Below are positions 37,201-47,248 of a DNA stretch of 64,000 nt, in pieces. The notes beneath the pieces were generated by a model. That model made no database searches. It saw only the letters and a list, made by a program, of their open reading frames with translations, and had not been told where the DNA came from. This stretch comes from Sphingobacterium paucimobilis HER1398 (lineage in GTDB: Bacteria; Bacteroidota; Bacteroidia; Sphingobacteriales; Sphingobacteriaceae). A program made the translations under genes and the position numbers. Location: contig NZ_ATDL01000007.1 of NCBI RefSeq assembly GCF_000416985.1, positions 144,151-208,150 of the forward strand, given 5' to 3'. How positions within the stretch are numbered: position 1 is the stretch's first letter; each line of letters starts with the position of its first letter.

Positions 37201-38841
37201 ATGAAAAAGATAATATATTTATTGGCGGCGACAGCTACTTTATCCTTGTCCTCCTGTGATAAGTGGCTTGATGTGAATGATAATCCCAATAGTGGTACTG
37301 CTGTTCAGCCCAATGCGGAACAGCGATTACCTTCTATATTAGCGCAGTTTGCAGATGCTTATGAAAGTGGCGGTACCAGATCGGCCCATATAACGCATCA
37401 GTTAGCGAATGTGTATGCTGCTAGCGCGAGAAATTATATGTTGACCCGTTGGTATTCTGATGCAGCTGCTGCGAATTGGCCATGGCAGGCATGGTATGTA
37501 AATACCGCTGTGAATATCCAGCCAATGATAGACGCAGCGAAAAAGGTCGATGCTCACCACTATGTAGGTGTAGGTCTGGTCATGAAAGCATGGGGTTTTG
37601 GGTACATGGCCGATTATTATGGCGTGGCTCCTTATACAGAGTTTGATAACAAGGATATTTTGACACCTAAGTTTGAGGATGCATCAGAGATCTATGTGGA
37701 GGTCTTTAAACTTTTGGATGAAGCCATCATTGAATTAGGAAAGACACAAGGACAGTATGCTGCTAACCTTTCAGTGGGTGATATTTACAATAAAGGAAAC
37801 GTAGATAGTTGGATTAAGTTGGCCTATGGGTTAAAAGCAAGATTTTTATCGCATTTGAATAAGAAGTCGACTTATGATACAGATGCAATCTTAGCAGCAT
37901 TGGATAAGGCGCCAAAAACGGTTGCGGAGTCTACTATAATGCACTATGTGGATCAGAGTGACAAAACAACGTCTACAGCGCAATCGGCATTACAGTATAC
38001 GAATACCTCAGCATCGACTCGCGTGTCTAAGCTCTACATGGATTATATCTTGAATAATTACACTGGAGCACCTACAGGAAACAACGATATGCAGGACCCT
38101 CGATACGAGCTTTTGGTGCCTAGATCTCAAGAGGGAGATGGCTCTATGCGTACAACGCTAGGAGTGGATTTTGCATCAGATGAGGTGTTGACTGGACCTG
38201 AAGCGTATCTGTATGATTCGAAAAAAAATCAATTCGACAAAGCTGACTCGGTATTTGTTCAGTTGCGTGAGGCGAAGGGAGCAGGCGGTCGTATTCTTTC
38301 TACAGGTACTTGGTATAATAAGAAAGACTCAAAAGGATTATTCTTGACAGCATCAGAGATGAAATTTATAGAGGCAGAGGTTCGCTTGAGAAGAAATGAG
38401 CCTGGTCTAGCTCTGACAGCATACAAAGATGGGATAAGGAACCATATGGAGATTATGGGTATAAATGCCAGTGATATCAATGATTTCTTGGCCAGTACCT
38501 CTGTGGTGCAAAATGCTGGAGACTTGACAATGAGCCATATCATGATTCAGAAGTATATCGCTTTGTCTTATTCTCCAGAACAGTGGGTGGACATGCGTAG
38601 GATGGACTATTGTACGGACGGTAGCGGAAACTATAATGAAGCAACTGGTGTGTATAAAGGATACAAGCGTCCAAATCACGTGTATGCACAGTCTTATCCT
38701 GGGGCGACAGATTGGCCAAGAAGATTTGCGATGGCATCTTATGAGTTGAATTTTAATAGTGCTCAACTTAGATTGGTAGCTCCAAATTACGACAAGCCTA
38801 CTTACATTAATGAACCGATATGGTGGGATAAAAAAGATTAA
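37201..38841 (+). CDS. SusD/RagB-like lipoprotein (SusD-like subgroup 2)
   Basis: A 546-residue lipoprotein with lipobox LSSC. It has the subgroup's opening DKWLDVNDNPN, then QRLPSILAQFADAYESGG..AHITHQLANVYA, MQDPRYELLVPRSQ in the middle and a C-terminal YIALSYSPEQWVDMRRMDY. It acts as the lid of the SusC receptor encoded just upstream. It is intact, including the DPR motif missing from the broken relative at 26930-28673, and is a useful comparison for that pseudogene. Confidence 0.9.
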   Translation: MKKIIYLLAATATLSLSSCDKWLDVNDNPNSGTAVQPNAEQRLPSILAQFADAYESGGTRSAHITHQLANVYAASARNYMLTRWYSDAAAANWPWQAWYVNTAVNIQPMIDAAKKVDAHHYVGVGLVMKAWGFGYMADYYGVAPYTEFDNKDILTPKFEDASEIYVEVFKLLDEAIIELGKTQGQYAANLSVGDIYNKGNVDSWIKLAYGLKARFLSHLNKKSTYDTDAILAALDKAPKTVAESTIMHYVDQSDKTTSTAQSALQYTNTSASTRVSKLYMDYILNNYTGAPTGNNDMQDPRYELLVPRSQEGDGSMRTTLGVDFASDEVLTGPEAYLYDSKKNQFDKADSVFVQLREAKGAGGRILSTGTWYNKKDSKGLFLTASEMKFIEAEVRLRRNEPGLALTAYKDGIRNHMEIMGINASDINDFLASTSVVQNAGDLTMSHIMIQKYIALSYSPEQWVDMRRMDYCTDGSGNYNEATGVYKGYKRPNHVYAQSYPGATDWPRRFAMASYELNFNSAQLRLVAPNYDKPTYINEPIWWDKKD

Positions 38842-38866
38842 TCTTATTTTTCTAAGTTTAGTATCT

Positions 38867-38899
38867 AGCCCCTTGCAGTTTTCTGCAAGGGGCTTTTTG
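38867..38899 (+). terminator. Rho-independent terminator after the third SusCD pair
   Basis: A perfect 12-bp stem (AGCCCCTTGCAG / CTGCAAGGGGCT) with a TTTT loop, followed by TTTTT. Confidence 0.92.
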
Positions 38900-39213
38900 G
38901 TGTTGATCTGAAAAGTTACAAATGTAACACTATTGTTGCTTTATAGTGTATATTTAACACTATGCACTTGTTCTGATGAACTTCGTAAAGTGGGTTTAAC
39001 ATTTATTTAACGTATAAATCTATACTTTTTTGTATGATTTTCTCTTTTTTTTGAATTCGTTTTTGTGCGGTTTTTGTAACTAAAATTGTCTTACATCTGC
39101 TTTTGTTTTGCTGTTTATGCGGTATTATGCGTTTTATTGTGTTATTTTTAGCCATCTAAGCTGTAATGTTGATAAATAACGCATAATAGACACTAACAAA
39201 ACAAGCTGTATAT
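38900..39213 (+). promoter_or_regulatory. Leader of the first NamZ-SusCD cassette
   Basis: An AT-rich leader with no gene. It holds several TGCGTT-type sites: 39066 (TGCGGTTTTTGTA), 39118, 39128 (TGCGTTTTATTGTG), and an inverted one at 39176-39187 (ATAACGCATAAT). TTATTTTTA follows the 39128 site by about ten bases. The leader of the second cassette (45628-45922) has the same general arrangement, including TTTAACATT followed by TTATTTAACG near its left side. Confidence 0.4.
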
Positions 39214-40446
39214 ATGAAGTTTTTACCTTTAGTAGCATCTAGTCTGATAGGCTCGATGTTTTTCTTCTGTGGATTGAAAACCCAAGCAAGGGATATCGCT
39301 AATCCACCCCTAAAATCAGATTTTATAGTAAACGATGAAATTAAGACTGGAGCCGACCAGTTGGAAGCTTATTTGCCGCTTTTGAAAGGAAAGAAGGTAG
39401 GTCTTATGGGCAATCAGACATCGATTGTTGGAGCGAGAAAGGAACATCTTGTCGATGTACTGCTCCGTGAAAAGGTCGATTTGAGATTTGGTTTTGCTCC
39501 AGAGCATGGTTTTCGTGGGGATATCGAACGTGGCGAAAAAGTCAGTAATGACAAGGATGCAAGAACAGGTCTTCCGCTGTACACGTTGTATGGTAAAAAC
39601 GATAAGCAAGATTCAATCATACAATCGATAGATGTAATGATCTTTGATCTGCAGGATGTAGGTGCGCGTTTTTATACCTATATAGCTTCGATGCATCGGG
39701 TAATGGAATTGTGTGCAAAGCACAATAAAGAACTCATTGTATTGGATCGTCCTAATCCTTGCGGAGATCAGATCGATGGTCCCGTACGTAAAGACGATAA
39801 ATTTAAATCTAACGTATCTCTTCATAAAATCGCGATGATACACGGATTGACCGTTGGTGAATTGGCACATATGATCAATGGGGAGGAATGGTTGGAGAAT
39901 GGACGCCAGTGTCAAGTAACGGTGATACCCGTGAGAAACTGGGACCATTCGAAAATGTACGAGCTCCCTGTGATTCCATCACCATCGTTGCCAAATCATT
40001 TGTCGGTTCGTCTATATGGTGCATTGTGCCTGTTTGAAGGAACAGATATATCGGTAGGACGGGGAACGGACTGGCCTTTCCAGGTGGTGGGGTATGATAA
40101 TCCTGTTTATGGTGATTTCAAATACACACCCGGTGAAAAAGCAGGAATGGTAAAGCATGTAGAAGGAAAGGGACAGACAATGTATGGGCAAGATCTACGT
40201 GGGCTAGATGCCGATCAACAAAAATTCACATTGAAGTATGTGCTGGATTTTTACAACAAAATGCCAGATAAATCAAAATTCTTCGCAAGGCCAGAGTTCT
40301 TCGATAAGCTGGCGGGTACAGATGAATTGAGAAAGCAGATTATTGCAGGCAAAACAGAAGATGAGATCAAAGCATCTTGGCAAAAAGAGCTGTCGGAGTA
40401 TAAGCAGATGCGTAAGAAATATCTGTTGTATAATGACTTTGAATAA
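39214..40446 (+). CDS. namZ: Exo-beta-N-acetylmuramidase NamZ-like (DUF1343, GH171)
   Basis: A 410-residue exported protein; the signal sequence ends near KTQA. From residue about 48 it is a full DUF1343 protein: LEAYLPLLKGKKVGLMGNQTS, FAPEHGFRGDIERGE near residue 95 (the Glu here is the proposed catalytic region of the family), VMIFDLQDVGARFYTY, LDRPNPCGDQIDGPV, and GRGTDWPFQVVGYDNP. NamZ of Bacillus subtilis founded CAZy family GH171 and removes terminal MurNAc from the non-reducing ends of peptidoglycan chains. A very similar copy lies at 45923-47173, and MurQ lies further downstream, supporting a role in MurNAc recovery. It heads a SusC/SusD cassette. Confidence 0.88.
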   Translation: MKFLPLVASSLIGSMFFFCGLKTQARDIANPPLKSDFIVNDEIKTGADQLEAYLPLLKGKKVGLMGNQTSIVGARKEHLVDVLLREKVDLRFGFAPEHGFRGDIERGEKVSNDKDARTGLPLYTLYGKNDKQDSIIQSIDVMIFDLQDVGARFYTYIASMHRVMELCAKHNKELIVLDRPNPCGDQIDGPVRKDDKFKSNVSLHKIAMIHGLTVGELAHMINGEEWLENGRQCQVTVIPVRNWDHSKMYELPVIPSPSLPNHLSVRLYGALCLFEGTDISVGRGTDWPFQVVGYDNPVYGDFKYTPGEKAGMVKHVEGKGQTMYGQDLRGLDADQQKFTLKYVLDFYNKMPDKSKFFARPEFFDKLAGTDELRKQIIAGKTEDEIKASWQKELSEYKQMRKKYLLYNDFE

Positions 40447-40457
40447 GATTATGGGTT

Positions 40458-40480
40458 AGGTCTGCTTTTTAAGTAGACCT
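40458..40480 (+). promoter_or_regulatory. Conserved intercistronic hairpin between NamZ and SusC, copy 1
   Basis: A 10-bp stem AGGTCTGCTT / AAGTAGACCT (one G-U) with a TTT loop, 11 bp after the NamZ stop. The same hairpin occurs at 47185-47210 in the duplicated cassette. It lacks a long T-run (CTTTCTAGG follows), so it may be a weak terminator or a processing/stability element that sets the NamZ:SusC ratio. Confidence 0.6.
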
Positions 40481-40519
40481 TTCTAGGTTATGATTACAAG
40501 TAAAACAAGTTTATTAAAT

Positions 40520-43500
40520 ATGCTAAATATGAGAAATACTTTACTATTCTCTCTCGCATTGGGGTTGGCAATGACGACAGCAGAAGCGAAGGTTTCGAAA
40601 GTCTCGAATCCATCCAATCTTGCTGCGGCAACAGCCTATTCATCAAATAGGTTAGTTCAGAATACAGTAGCGGGTACTGTATCGGACGAAAATGGTCCTT
40701 TAGCAGGTGTTACGGTATCGGTGGTTGGGGTTCCTGGGGCTACAACAACAGATGCCAACGGCAGCTTTAAAATTTCAGCCACAGTAGGTTCAACACTGCG
40801 TTTTTCCAGTATCGGTTATATTTCGCAAGATGTAAAGGTTGGTGACAATACAATCAATGTCGTATTGGTTTCTGAAGACAATGCTTTGGAAGAAGTCGTT
40901 GTAGTCGGTTACGGTACACAAAAGAGAACAAATGTGACTGGAGCAGTATCAACTGTCGATACGAAAAAAACTTTTGAAACACGTCCTGTGACGGATGTCG
41001 GACGAGCATTGCAAGGTGCTGTATCAGGACTTTCAGTCTCGACAGCTAGTGGAGATTTAGGTGGGGATCCCAAGATTCGTCTACGTGGTGTGAGCGGATC
41101 GCTGAAAACAGAAGGTGGTGCTTCTCCGTTGATTTTGGTAGATGGCGTGGAGGTACCTAGTCTTTCGATGATAAATCCTACGGACATTGAGAGTATGTCT
41201 GTTATTAAAGATGCTTCGGCAGCAATCTATGGTGCAAGAGCAGCTTGGGGGGTAGTTTTGATCAAAACAAAGTCAGGAAAGAGGAATACAAAAACAGCGA
41301 TAAATTATTCTAATAATTTTGCGTTGCAAACCTTGACTACAACTCCAGTGATCGCAGGTGGAGCAGCAGGTGCTAGAGCTGGTTTATTGGCAGCCATGCG
41401 CGAAGATCCAGGAAAACCGTATTATGATAATCTAGGGATACAATATGATGAGTATGCTATCCAAAAGATGGAAGAGTGGGAGCAATTGTATGGAGGACAG
41501 GATCTGGGTTTGGAAATGGTTAAAGGCCGTGATTACGAAGTAAAGGATGGTAAACTGTATTTCCACAGGCAGTGGGATGCGGAAAGTATGTTCATGAAGA
41601 AGCATACTCCACAGCAGAATCATAATTTGAGTATTTCTGGAGGATCGGATAAGATTAATTATAATGCCGGATTTGGCTTGATATCACAAACCGGTGTTTT
41701 GAAGGATAATACTGATAAATTTAACCGTTATAATTTTAACTTAGGTATCAATGCGGATATTACAGATTGGTTGACTGGGTATGCTAAGGTGTTGTATACG
41801 GCATCTGATGTAAGTAAGCCTTTTTCATTTGGTGGTGATATTTATGAACCGCTATTTTATCTGTATCGTTGGCCTAGAAACTTTCCGTATGGTACGATTG
41901 ATGGGTTGCCTATGCGAAATGCAATTACTGATGTGCAGCAAGCGAATATGAATTCCAGAAATTCAAATATGGCGCGTTTTACATTCGGCGGGCAGGCTAA
42001 GATTATGCCCGGGCTAACGCTAGATGCGGATTATACCTATTCACAATATCTCCAAAAATATAATGAAAATGGAGGAACAGCTGAAGGATGGGATTTCTGG
42101 GGGAAAACGGATTTTACGTATATGACCTATACAGGGGCTGCTGCAAATCGTGCTCGTAAAGAACGTGCGGTTACAGATAGACATGTGGCCAATATGTATG
42201 CGACCTATGATAAGAGTTTCGAAGATCATAATTTTAAATTTATGGCTGGTGCAAATGCGGAGCTATTTAAGACAGATAAATTATGGGGACAGCGATTAGG
42301 ACTTCTAGATCAAGGTTATCCAGAGTTGGGGTTGGCTACTGGCGATATGACAACGAGTTCGGAAGCTTCACACTGGTCTACGCTTGGTTTTTTCGGCCGG
42401 GTCAACTATGATTACAAAAGTAAGTATATCGTAGAGGTATTGGCGAGATATGATGGTTCCTCCCGTTTCAACAGGGATAATGTATGGGGGTTCTTCCCAG
42501 CAATGTCTGCGGGGTATGTAATCTCTCAAGAGGAGTTTATGGATTGGTCCAAGCCTTATATGGATTTCCTGAAAATACGTGGATCTTGGGGAAGTGTGGG
42601 TAATCAAACAGTGCCTAGTGGTCTTTATTTGTCAACCTTGAGCCAAGCGCCATCAGATTGGTTGGTAGGTGGTATTAATCAGAATACGATGACTACCCCT
42701 TCTATTGTGTCGCAAAATTTGACTTGGGAGACTGTTACTACAAAAGAAATAGGTGTAGATGCAGCATTTTTTAACAATAAGTTGAATGTAACATTCAATC
42801 GTTATAGAAGAACGGTTTCCGATCTGATTACGGGCGGAGAAGTGCTCACTTCTAATTACGGAGCACCTTCACCATTGCGTAATCATGGGAAGATGCAGAC
42901 TAATGGCTGGGAGTTGGAGTTGGCCTATAACCATAGTTTTAATAATGGGCTTAATATGCGTTTGTCTGGTCAATTGTCTGATTACAAAGAGACAATCAGT
43001 AAATTTGACGGAATCGGTCAGATCAATGCTAATGGAACAAGTACAGACTATAAAGGTAAGATGATCGGGGAGATCTGGGGGTATGAGACGGACCGTCTCT
43101 TCCAGGTCGATGATTTTAACCAAAATGCAGATGGTTCGTATACATTGAAGCAAGGGATTCCTTCACAATCGTACTATGAGACTGGTAAGTTTAAATATGG
43201 TCCAGGGGATGTTAAGTACAAAGACCTGAATGGTGATGGAGTGATTGGTGTTGGAGATGGAACTGTTGTGGATCCGGGAGACCGTAGAATTATTGGTAAT
43301 TCCAATCCAAGGTATCAATATGGGTTCCGTGCGGACTTTGAATACAAAGGTTTCGATTTAGGATTCTTCTTGCAAGGTGTTGGAAGCCGTAGTGCTTGGG
43401 TAGGTGGAGATTTTGCAGTACCTGGATGGAGACCTGCGGAAGCATGGTACGATCATCAGATGGATTACTGGACGCCTGAAAACACAGGGGCTTTCTATTA

Positions 43501-43819
43501 TAGACCGACCAATCAAAATCAAAGCAACACCTCTATGAACCATATGCCGCAGACGAGATATCTATTGGATATGTCTTATTTAAGATTGAAAAATCTTACG
43601 GTTGGTTATGCATTGCCAAGTTCGGTGTTGGAAAAAGCAAAAATCGATAAGTTCAGAGTTTTCTTCTCCGGAGAGAATCTGTTTGAGTTCGATAGTTTGA
43701 ATATTCCAATTGACCCAGAGACAGATTATACAGAAAACGGTATTAAAGACCCGAATTCATTTGGGAGGTCGTATCCTTATCGTAGAACATTCTCATTAGG
43801 ACTTCAATTAACTTTTTAG
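40520..43819 (+). CDS. SusC/RagA receptor of NamZ cassette 1
   Basis: About 1099 residues from the ATG at 40520, chosen because the paralogue at 47249 starts at the equivalent MLNMRNTLLF; an ATG at 40490 would add ten residues. The signal peptide ends near TTAEAK. A CarboxypepD_reg-like domain (VAGTVSDENGPLAGVTVSVVG), EEVVVVGYGTQKR, the plug (ALQGAVSGLSVSTASGDLGGDPKIRLRG) and the barrel ending FSLGLQLTF follow. The first 130 residues are nearly the same as in the second cassette, while the rest diverges considerably. It is likely to import peptidoglycan-derived sugar fragments; the substrate is inferred from the NamZ neighbour. Confidence 0.9.
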   Translation: MLNMRNTLLFSLALGLAMTTAEAKVSKVSNPSNLAAATAYSSNRLVQNTVAGTVSDENGPLAGVTVSVVGVPGATTTDANGSFKISATVGSTLRFSSIGYISQDVKVGDNTINVVLVSEDNALEEVVVVGYGTQKRTNVTGAVSTVDTKKTFETRPVTDVGRALQGAVSGLSVSTASGDLGGDPKIRLRGVSGSLKTEGGASPLILVDGVEVPSLSMINPTDIESMSVIKDASAAIYGARAAWGVVLIKTKSGKRNTKTAINYSNNFALQTLTTTPVIAGGAAGARAGLLAAMREDPGKPYYDNLGIQYDEYAIQKMEEWEQLYGGQDLGLEMVKGRDYEVKDGKLYFHRQWDAESMFMKKHTPQQNHNLSISGGSDKINYNAGFGLISQTGVLKDNTDKFNRYNFNLGINADITDWLTGYAKVLYTASDVSKPFSFGGDIYEPLFYLYRWPRNFPYGTIDGLPMRNAITDVQQANMNSRNSNMARFTFGGQAKIMPGLTLDADYTYSQYLQKYNENGGTAEGWDFWGKTDFTYMTYTGAAANRARKERAVTDRHVANMYATYDKSFEDHNFKFMAGANAELFKTDKLWGQRLGLLDQGYPELGLATGDMTTSSEASHWSTLGFFGRVNYDYKSKYIVEVLARYDGSSRFNRDNVWGFFPAMSAGYVISQEEFMDWSKPYMDFLKIRGSWGSVGNQTVPSGLYLSTLSQAPSDWLVGGINQNTMTTPSIVSQNLTWETVTTKEIGVDAAFFNNKLNVTFNRYRRTVSDLITGGEVLTSNYGAPSPLRNHGKMQTNGWELELAYNHSFNNGLNMRLSGQLSDYKETISKFDGIGQINANGTSTDYKGKMIGEIWGYETDRLFQVDDFNQNADGSYTLKQGIPSQSYYETGKFKYGPGDVKYKDLNGDGVIGVGDGTVVDPGDRRIIGNSNPRYQYGFRADFEYKGFDLGFFLQGVGSRSAWVGGDFAVPGWRPAEAWYDHQMDYWTPENTGAFYYRPTNQNQSNTSMNHMPQTRYLLDMSYLRLKNLTVGYALPSSVLEKAKIDKFRVFFSGENLFEFDSLNIPIDPETDYTENGIKDPNSFGRSYPYRRTFSLGLQLTF

Positions 43820-43821
43820 AC

Positions 43822-45576
43822 ATGAAACTATTTAAATATATAGCTTTAGCAGGTGTGCTGTCTTTATCATCCTGCACAAAGGACTTTTTAGGAGATGGGT
43901 TTTTGGAAAAGGATCCTTTGGATCAGCTGACCGACCCTGCATTTTGGTCTTCCGAAAACAATATCAGGACATATACCTATGGCTTTTATAATTCTTATTT
44001 CAAAGGATATGGTAAGGGATTTGCTTGGGGTACATATTTTGCTGGTCAGTTCATCAACGATGATCATGTGCCTTCGACACCACTTGAAAATATTGTCACG
44101 GATTTTGTCCAGAATATTCCCACTTCTGGAGGCGGCTGGTCTCCAGCATTGCCTGCAAGTCAGACTCCTATAGGAGTGACCTCCTATTATTCTCGTATCC
44201 GCAAAGCCAATCATTTTATCGAAAGTGTGCCAAAGGCGCAATTGGCTGAAGAGGTACAAAATCATTGGTTGGGCATAGGCCGCTTTTTTCGCGGCTTAGA
44301 GTATGCTAACTTTGTGAATACTTTTGGTGATGTTCCATATATTGATAAAGTGCTCGGTGAAGCTGATCCGGATTTGTTTCGTAAACGTGACTCCCGGATT
44401 TTTGTGATGGACAAGGTGTTGGAAGATTTCAAATTTGCAGCACAATATGTACGATCTACTGATGGGCCGAGTCAGCAAGCGGTTAATAAATATGTGGTCT
44501 TGGCGTATATGTCTCGCGTATTTCTTTTTGAAGGTACATGGCTCAAGTATCATAAAATAGATGAGGTCAAGGCAAAAGAATATCTAGAAGCCGCTAAGTG
44601 GGCAGCCGAAGAGATTATTAATAGTGGAGCTTTTTCTGTCGCCAAAGACTATAGAGCATTGTTTAGTTCGCAGTCCCTTAAGGGAAATCCAGAAGTTATC
44701 TTGTTTAGAGAGTATGCTGAGGGAGTATTGGAGCATAGTCTGATGTCTTTTAATAATCTAGAACGTCAAGCTGGAATGACGAAAAACGCAATGGACAGCT
44801 ACCTGTTGTCGGATGGTCTTCCTATTGGACTCTCTCCGTTATATAAAGGAGACAAGTCAATGGCGGATGTGTTGGCGGATCGTGATGGACGTTTGGCACA
44901 AACTACGGTGGGCGAATTGAGATTACAGAACAGTGTGTCCAATTTTAGTCTTTCTGGTTATTCGACTCACAAATTTTTGAATGAGTCGCTGAAAGACCAA
45001 GCTGTGGGATTGGGAAGTAAAAATATCACTGATGCACCAATAATTCGCTACGGTGAAGTTTTGTTGAATTATGCAGAAGCTGCTGCGGAACTCGGAGAGT
45101 TAGATCAGGCAGGTTTGAATAAATCGATAAATGTACTTCGAGGTAGAGATGGTGTGGGAGTAGCACCTTTACAGACGTTGGGCGGTCAGCCTGCCGTAAA
45201 TGGCGTGGCCTATAACGATCCAGATCGCGATGCTACGGTACCTGCTCTTATCTGGGAAATCAGAAGAGAGCGCCGTACAGAAATGATGTTTGAGGGCTTG
45301 CGATTGAATGACTTGCGCCGTTGGGCGAAATTGGAATACGCAGATACAGAGAAGAATCCAACTATTAATAGAGGGGCTTATATCATAAAAGCTGACTATG
45401 CCCCAGGAAAGCTGGACGGAATCACTCTTGATGGAACGGATGAGGGTTATATTATTCCTGCTGTCAAAATCAAGCGGACTGTAATGAATAAATATTATTT
45501 AGACCCTATTCCTTTGGATCAGATTACACTATACAAAAATAACGGTTCGGAATTGACCCAAAACGAAGGTTGGTAA
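43822..45576 (+). CDS. SusD/RagB lipoprotein of NamZ cassette 1
   Basis: A 584-residue lipoprotein with lipobox LSSC. It has SusD features GIGRFFRGLEYANFVNTFGDVPYIDKVL, IIRYGEVLLNYAEAAAELG, LIWEIRRERRTEMMFEGLRLNDLRRWAKLE and a C-terminus PIPLDQITLYKNNGSELTQNEGW. It starts 2 bp after the SusC stop. It is the surface lid of the upstream receptor and the last gene of the first cassette, followed by a terminator. Confidence 0.92.
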   Translation: MKLFKYIALAGVLSLSSCTKDFLGDGFLEKDPLDQLTDPAFWSSENNIRTYTYGFYNSYFKGYGKGFAWGTYFAGQFINDDHVPSTPLENIVTDFVQNIPTSGGGWSPALPASQTPIGVTSYYSRIRKANHFIESVPKAQLAEEVQNHWLGIGRFFRGLEYANFVNTFGDVPYIDKVLGEADPDLFRKRDSRIFVMDKVLEDFKFAAQYVRSTDGPSQQAVNKYVVLAYMSRVFLFEGTWLKYHKIDEVKAKEYLEAAKWAAEEIINSGAFSVAKDYRALFSSQSLKGNPEVILFREYAEGVLEHSLMSFNNLERQAGMTKNAMDSYLLSDGLPIGLSPLYKGDKSMADVLADRDGRLAQTTVGELRLQNSVSNFSLSGYSTHKFLNESLKDQAVGLGSKNITDAPIIRYGEVLLNYAEAAAELGELDQAGLNKSINVLRGRDGVGVAPLQTLGGQPAVNGVAYNDPDRDATVPALIWEIRRERRTEMMFEGLRLNDLRRWAKLEYADTEKNPTINRGAYIIKADYAPGKLDGITLDGTDEGYIIPAVKIKRTVMNKYYLDPIPLDQITLYKNNGSELTQNEGW

Positions 45577-45601
45577 TCCAATAAGATAGATTTTAAATCA
45601 G

Positions 45602-45638
45602 GGGGCTTGCATGAAAATGCAAGTCCCTTCTTTTTTTT
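45602..45638 (+). terminator. Rho-independent terminator after NamZ cassette 1
   Basis: An 11-bp stem (GGGGCTTGCAT / ATGCAAGTCCC, one G-U) with a GAAA tetraloop, then TTCTTTTTTTT. It separates the two duplicated cassettes into their own transcripts. Confidence 0.9.
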
Positions 45639-45922
45639 GCTCGGATGAAACTAATGACGGCCTTTATTGTATCTTTAATGTTACAAAAAGGTGTCTAATT
45701 GACACTTTCTTTTTCTTAAATAGCGATTTAACATTATTTAACGCTTGAAAATGCAATAATCTTTCTGCAGTAATATTCTGTATTTTTACTGATTTGTGCA
45801 GTTTTTATGTAGTAAAAACGCTATAAGTTGTTTTATTTATAGCTCTTGTTGCTTTATTGTGCGTTTTTTGTATTATTTTTATCAGAGTTAATCTAAATTA
45901 TTGATAATAGCGCAAATTGTAG
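45639..45922 (+). promoter_or_regulatory. Leader of the second NamZ-SusCD cassette
   Basis: An AT-rich leader without a gene. TGCGTTTTTTGTA at 45860-45872 is followed by TTATTTTTA, mirroring the arrangement at 39128 in cassette 1. TGCAGTTTTTATGTA at 45798 resembles TGCGGTTTTTGTA at 39066. The two leaders share order of elements but differ in much of their sequence. Confidence 0.4.
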
Positions 45923-47173
45923 ATGAGCAATTCTTTATATATAAAGTTTTTAAGGCTTGGGTCTTTGCTGTGCCTAGGGGTAGCGTTGATGGCTTGTACT
46001 GGGGCAATGCGGCATAATGAAAAGCAGGTTGTTAACTCTGTTGTAGATTCTAGTGCGAGCCCTGTAATTGTACCTGCTGCTGATCAGTTGACAGCTTATT
46101 TGCCGCTATTGGAAGGAAAGAAAGTAGGGCTTATGGGGAATCAGACCTCCGTCGTCGGTGTGGATAATGAACATCTTGTCGATGTGCTGCTCCGTGAGAA
46201 GGTGGATTTGAAATTTGGATTTGCTCCGGAGCATGGGTTCCGGGGGGATATCGAGCGTGGTGAGAAAGTCAGTAATGACAAGGATGCAAAAACAGGTCTA
46301 CCACTTTATACTTTATATGGAGGAAACGAGAAGCAAGATTCGATCGTGCAATCGATTGATGTGATGATCTTTGACCTGCAAGATGTTGGCGCTCGTTTTT
46401 ATACCTATATAACTTCATTGCACCGAGTGATGGAACTGTGCGCTAAACATAATAAGGAACTTATCGTCTTGGATCGTCCAAATCCCTGTGGCGACCAGGT
46501 CGATGGTCCTGTACGTAAGGATGATAAGTTTAAATCGACTGTGTCCTATCATAAAATTGCTATGGTTCATGGATTGACGATAGGCGAACTGGCGAATATG
46601 ATCAATGGCGAAAAATGGTTGGAAGAAGGCCGTCAATGTAAGGTGACGGTTGTTCCTGTCCAGAACTGGGATCACACTAAAATGTACGACTTGCCTGTAA
46701 TTCCATCTCCGTCACTGCCAAACCATCTATCGGTAAGATTATATGCGTCGTTGTGCCTGTTTGAAGGTACGGAGATTTCGGTGGGACGTGGTACGGAATG
46801 GCCATTCCAGGTCGTGGGATATGATAATCCAGTATATGGTGATTTTGAATATACGCCGGGTGAAAAGGCGGGAATGAAGAAGCATGTAGAGGGTAAGGGA
46901 CAGACCATGTATGGCATCGATTTACGAAGCTTGAATGCGGATGAGCAAACATTTACCCTTAAGTATGTGTTAGACTTTTATAAGAAGATGCCGGATAAGT
47001 CAAAATTCTTTACGAGAGCAGAGTTTTTTGATAAGCTGGCAGGTACCGACGAATTGAGAAAGCAGATTATTGCTGGTAAAACCGAAGATGAAATTAAAGC
47101 TTCCTGGCAACAGGAATTGACCGAATATAAGGAGATGCGCAAAAAGTATCTGCTTTACAAAGACTTTGAATAA
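45923..47173 (+). CDS. namZ: Exo-beta-N-acetylmuramidase NamZ-like lipoprotein (DUF1343, GH171), second copy
   Basis: A 416-residue protein closely matching the copy at 39214 from residue about 50 on, with the same APEHGFRGDIERGEKVSNDKDA, DLQDVGARFYTY and LDRPNPCGDQVDGPV motifs. The N-terminus differs: this copy has a lipobox (VALMACTG), so it is membrane-anchored, whereas copy 1 has a plain signal-like sequence. The duplicated enzymes may therefore act in different places. The role is release of MurNAc from chain ends. It heads the second NamZ-SusC-SusD cassette. Confidence 0.88.
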   Translation: MSNSLYIKFLRLGSLLCLGVALMACTGAMRHNEKQVVNSVVDSSASPVIVPAADQLTAYLPLLEGKKVGLMGNQTSVVGVDNEHLVDVLLREKVDLKFGFAPEHGFRGDIERGEKVSNDKDAKTGLPLYTLYGGNEKQDSIVQSIDVMIFDLQDVGARFYTYITSLHRVMELCAKHNKELIVLDRPNPCGDQVDGPVRKDDKFKSTVSYHKIAMVHGLTIGELANMINGEKWLEEGRQCKVTVVPVQNWDHTKMYDLPVIPSPSLPNHLSVRLYASLCLFEGTEISVGRGTEWPFQVVGYDNPVYGDFEYTPGEKAGMKKHVEGKGQTMYGIDLRSLNADEQTFTLKYVLDFYKKMPDKSKFFTRAEFFDKLAGTDELRKQIIAGKTEDEIKASWQQELTEYKEMRKKYLLYKDFE

Positions 47174-47184
47174 GGTTATGGGAT

Positions 47185-47210
47185 AGGTCTGCTTTTAATA
47201 AAGTAGACCT
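47185..47210 (+). promoter_or_regulatory. Conserved intercistronic hairpin between NamZ and SusC, copy 2
   Basis: The stem AGGTCTGCTTT / AAAGTAGACCT (11 bp, one G-U) has a TAAT loop, with CTTCCTGG after it. The stem is conserved with copy 1 at 40458 while the loop has changed length and sequence, which favours a function for the paired arms. Confidence 0.6.
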
Positions 47211-47248
47211 TCCTGGATTATGATTTACGTAAACAAGTTTATTTTAAT

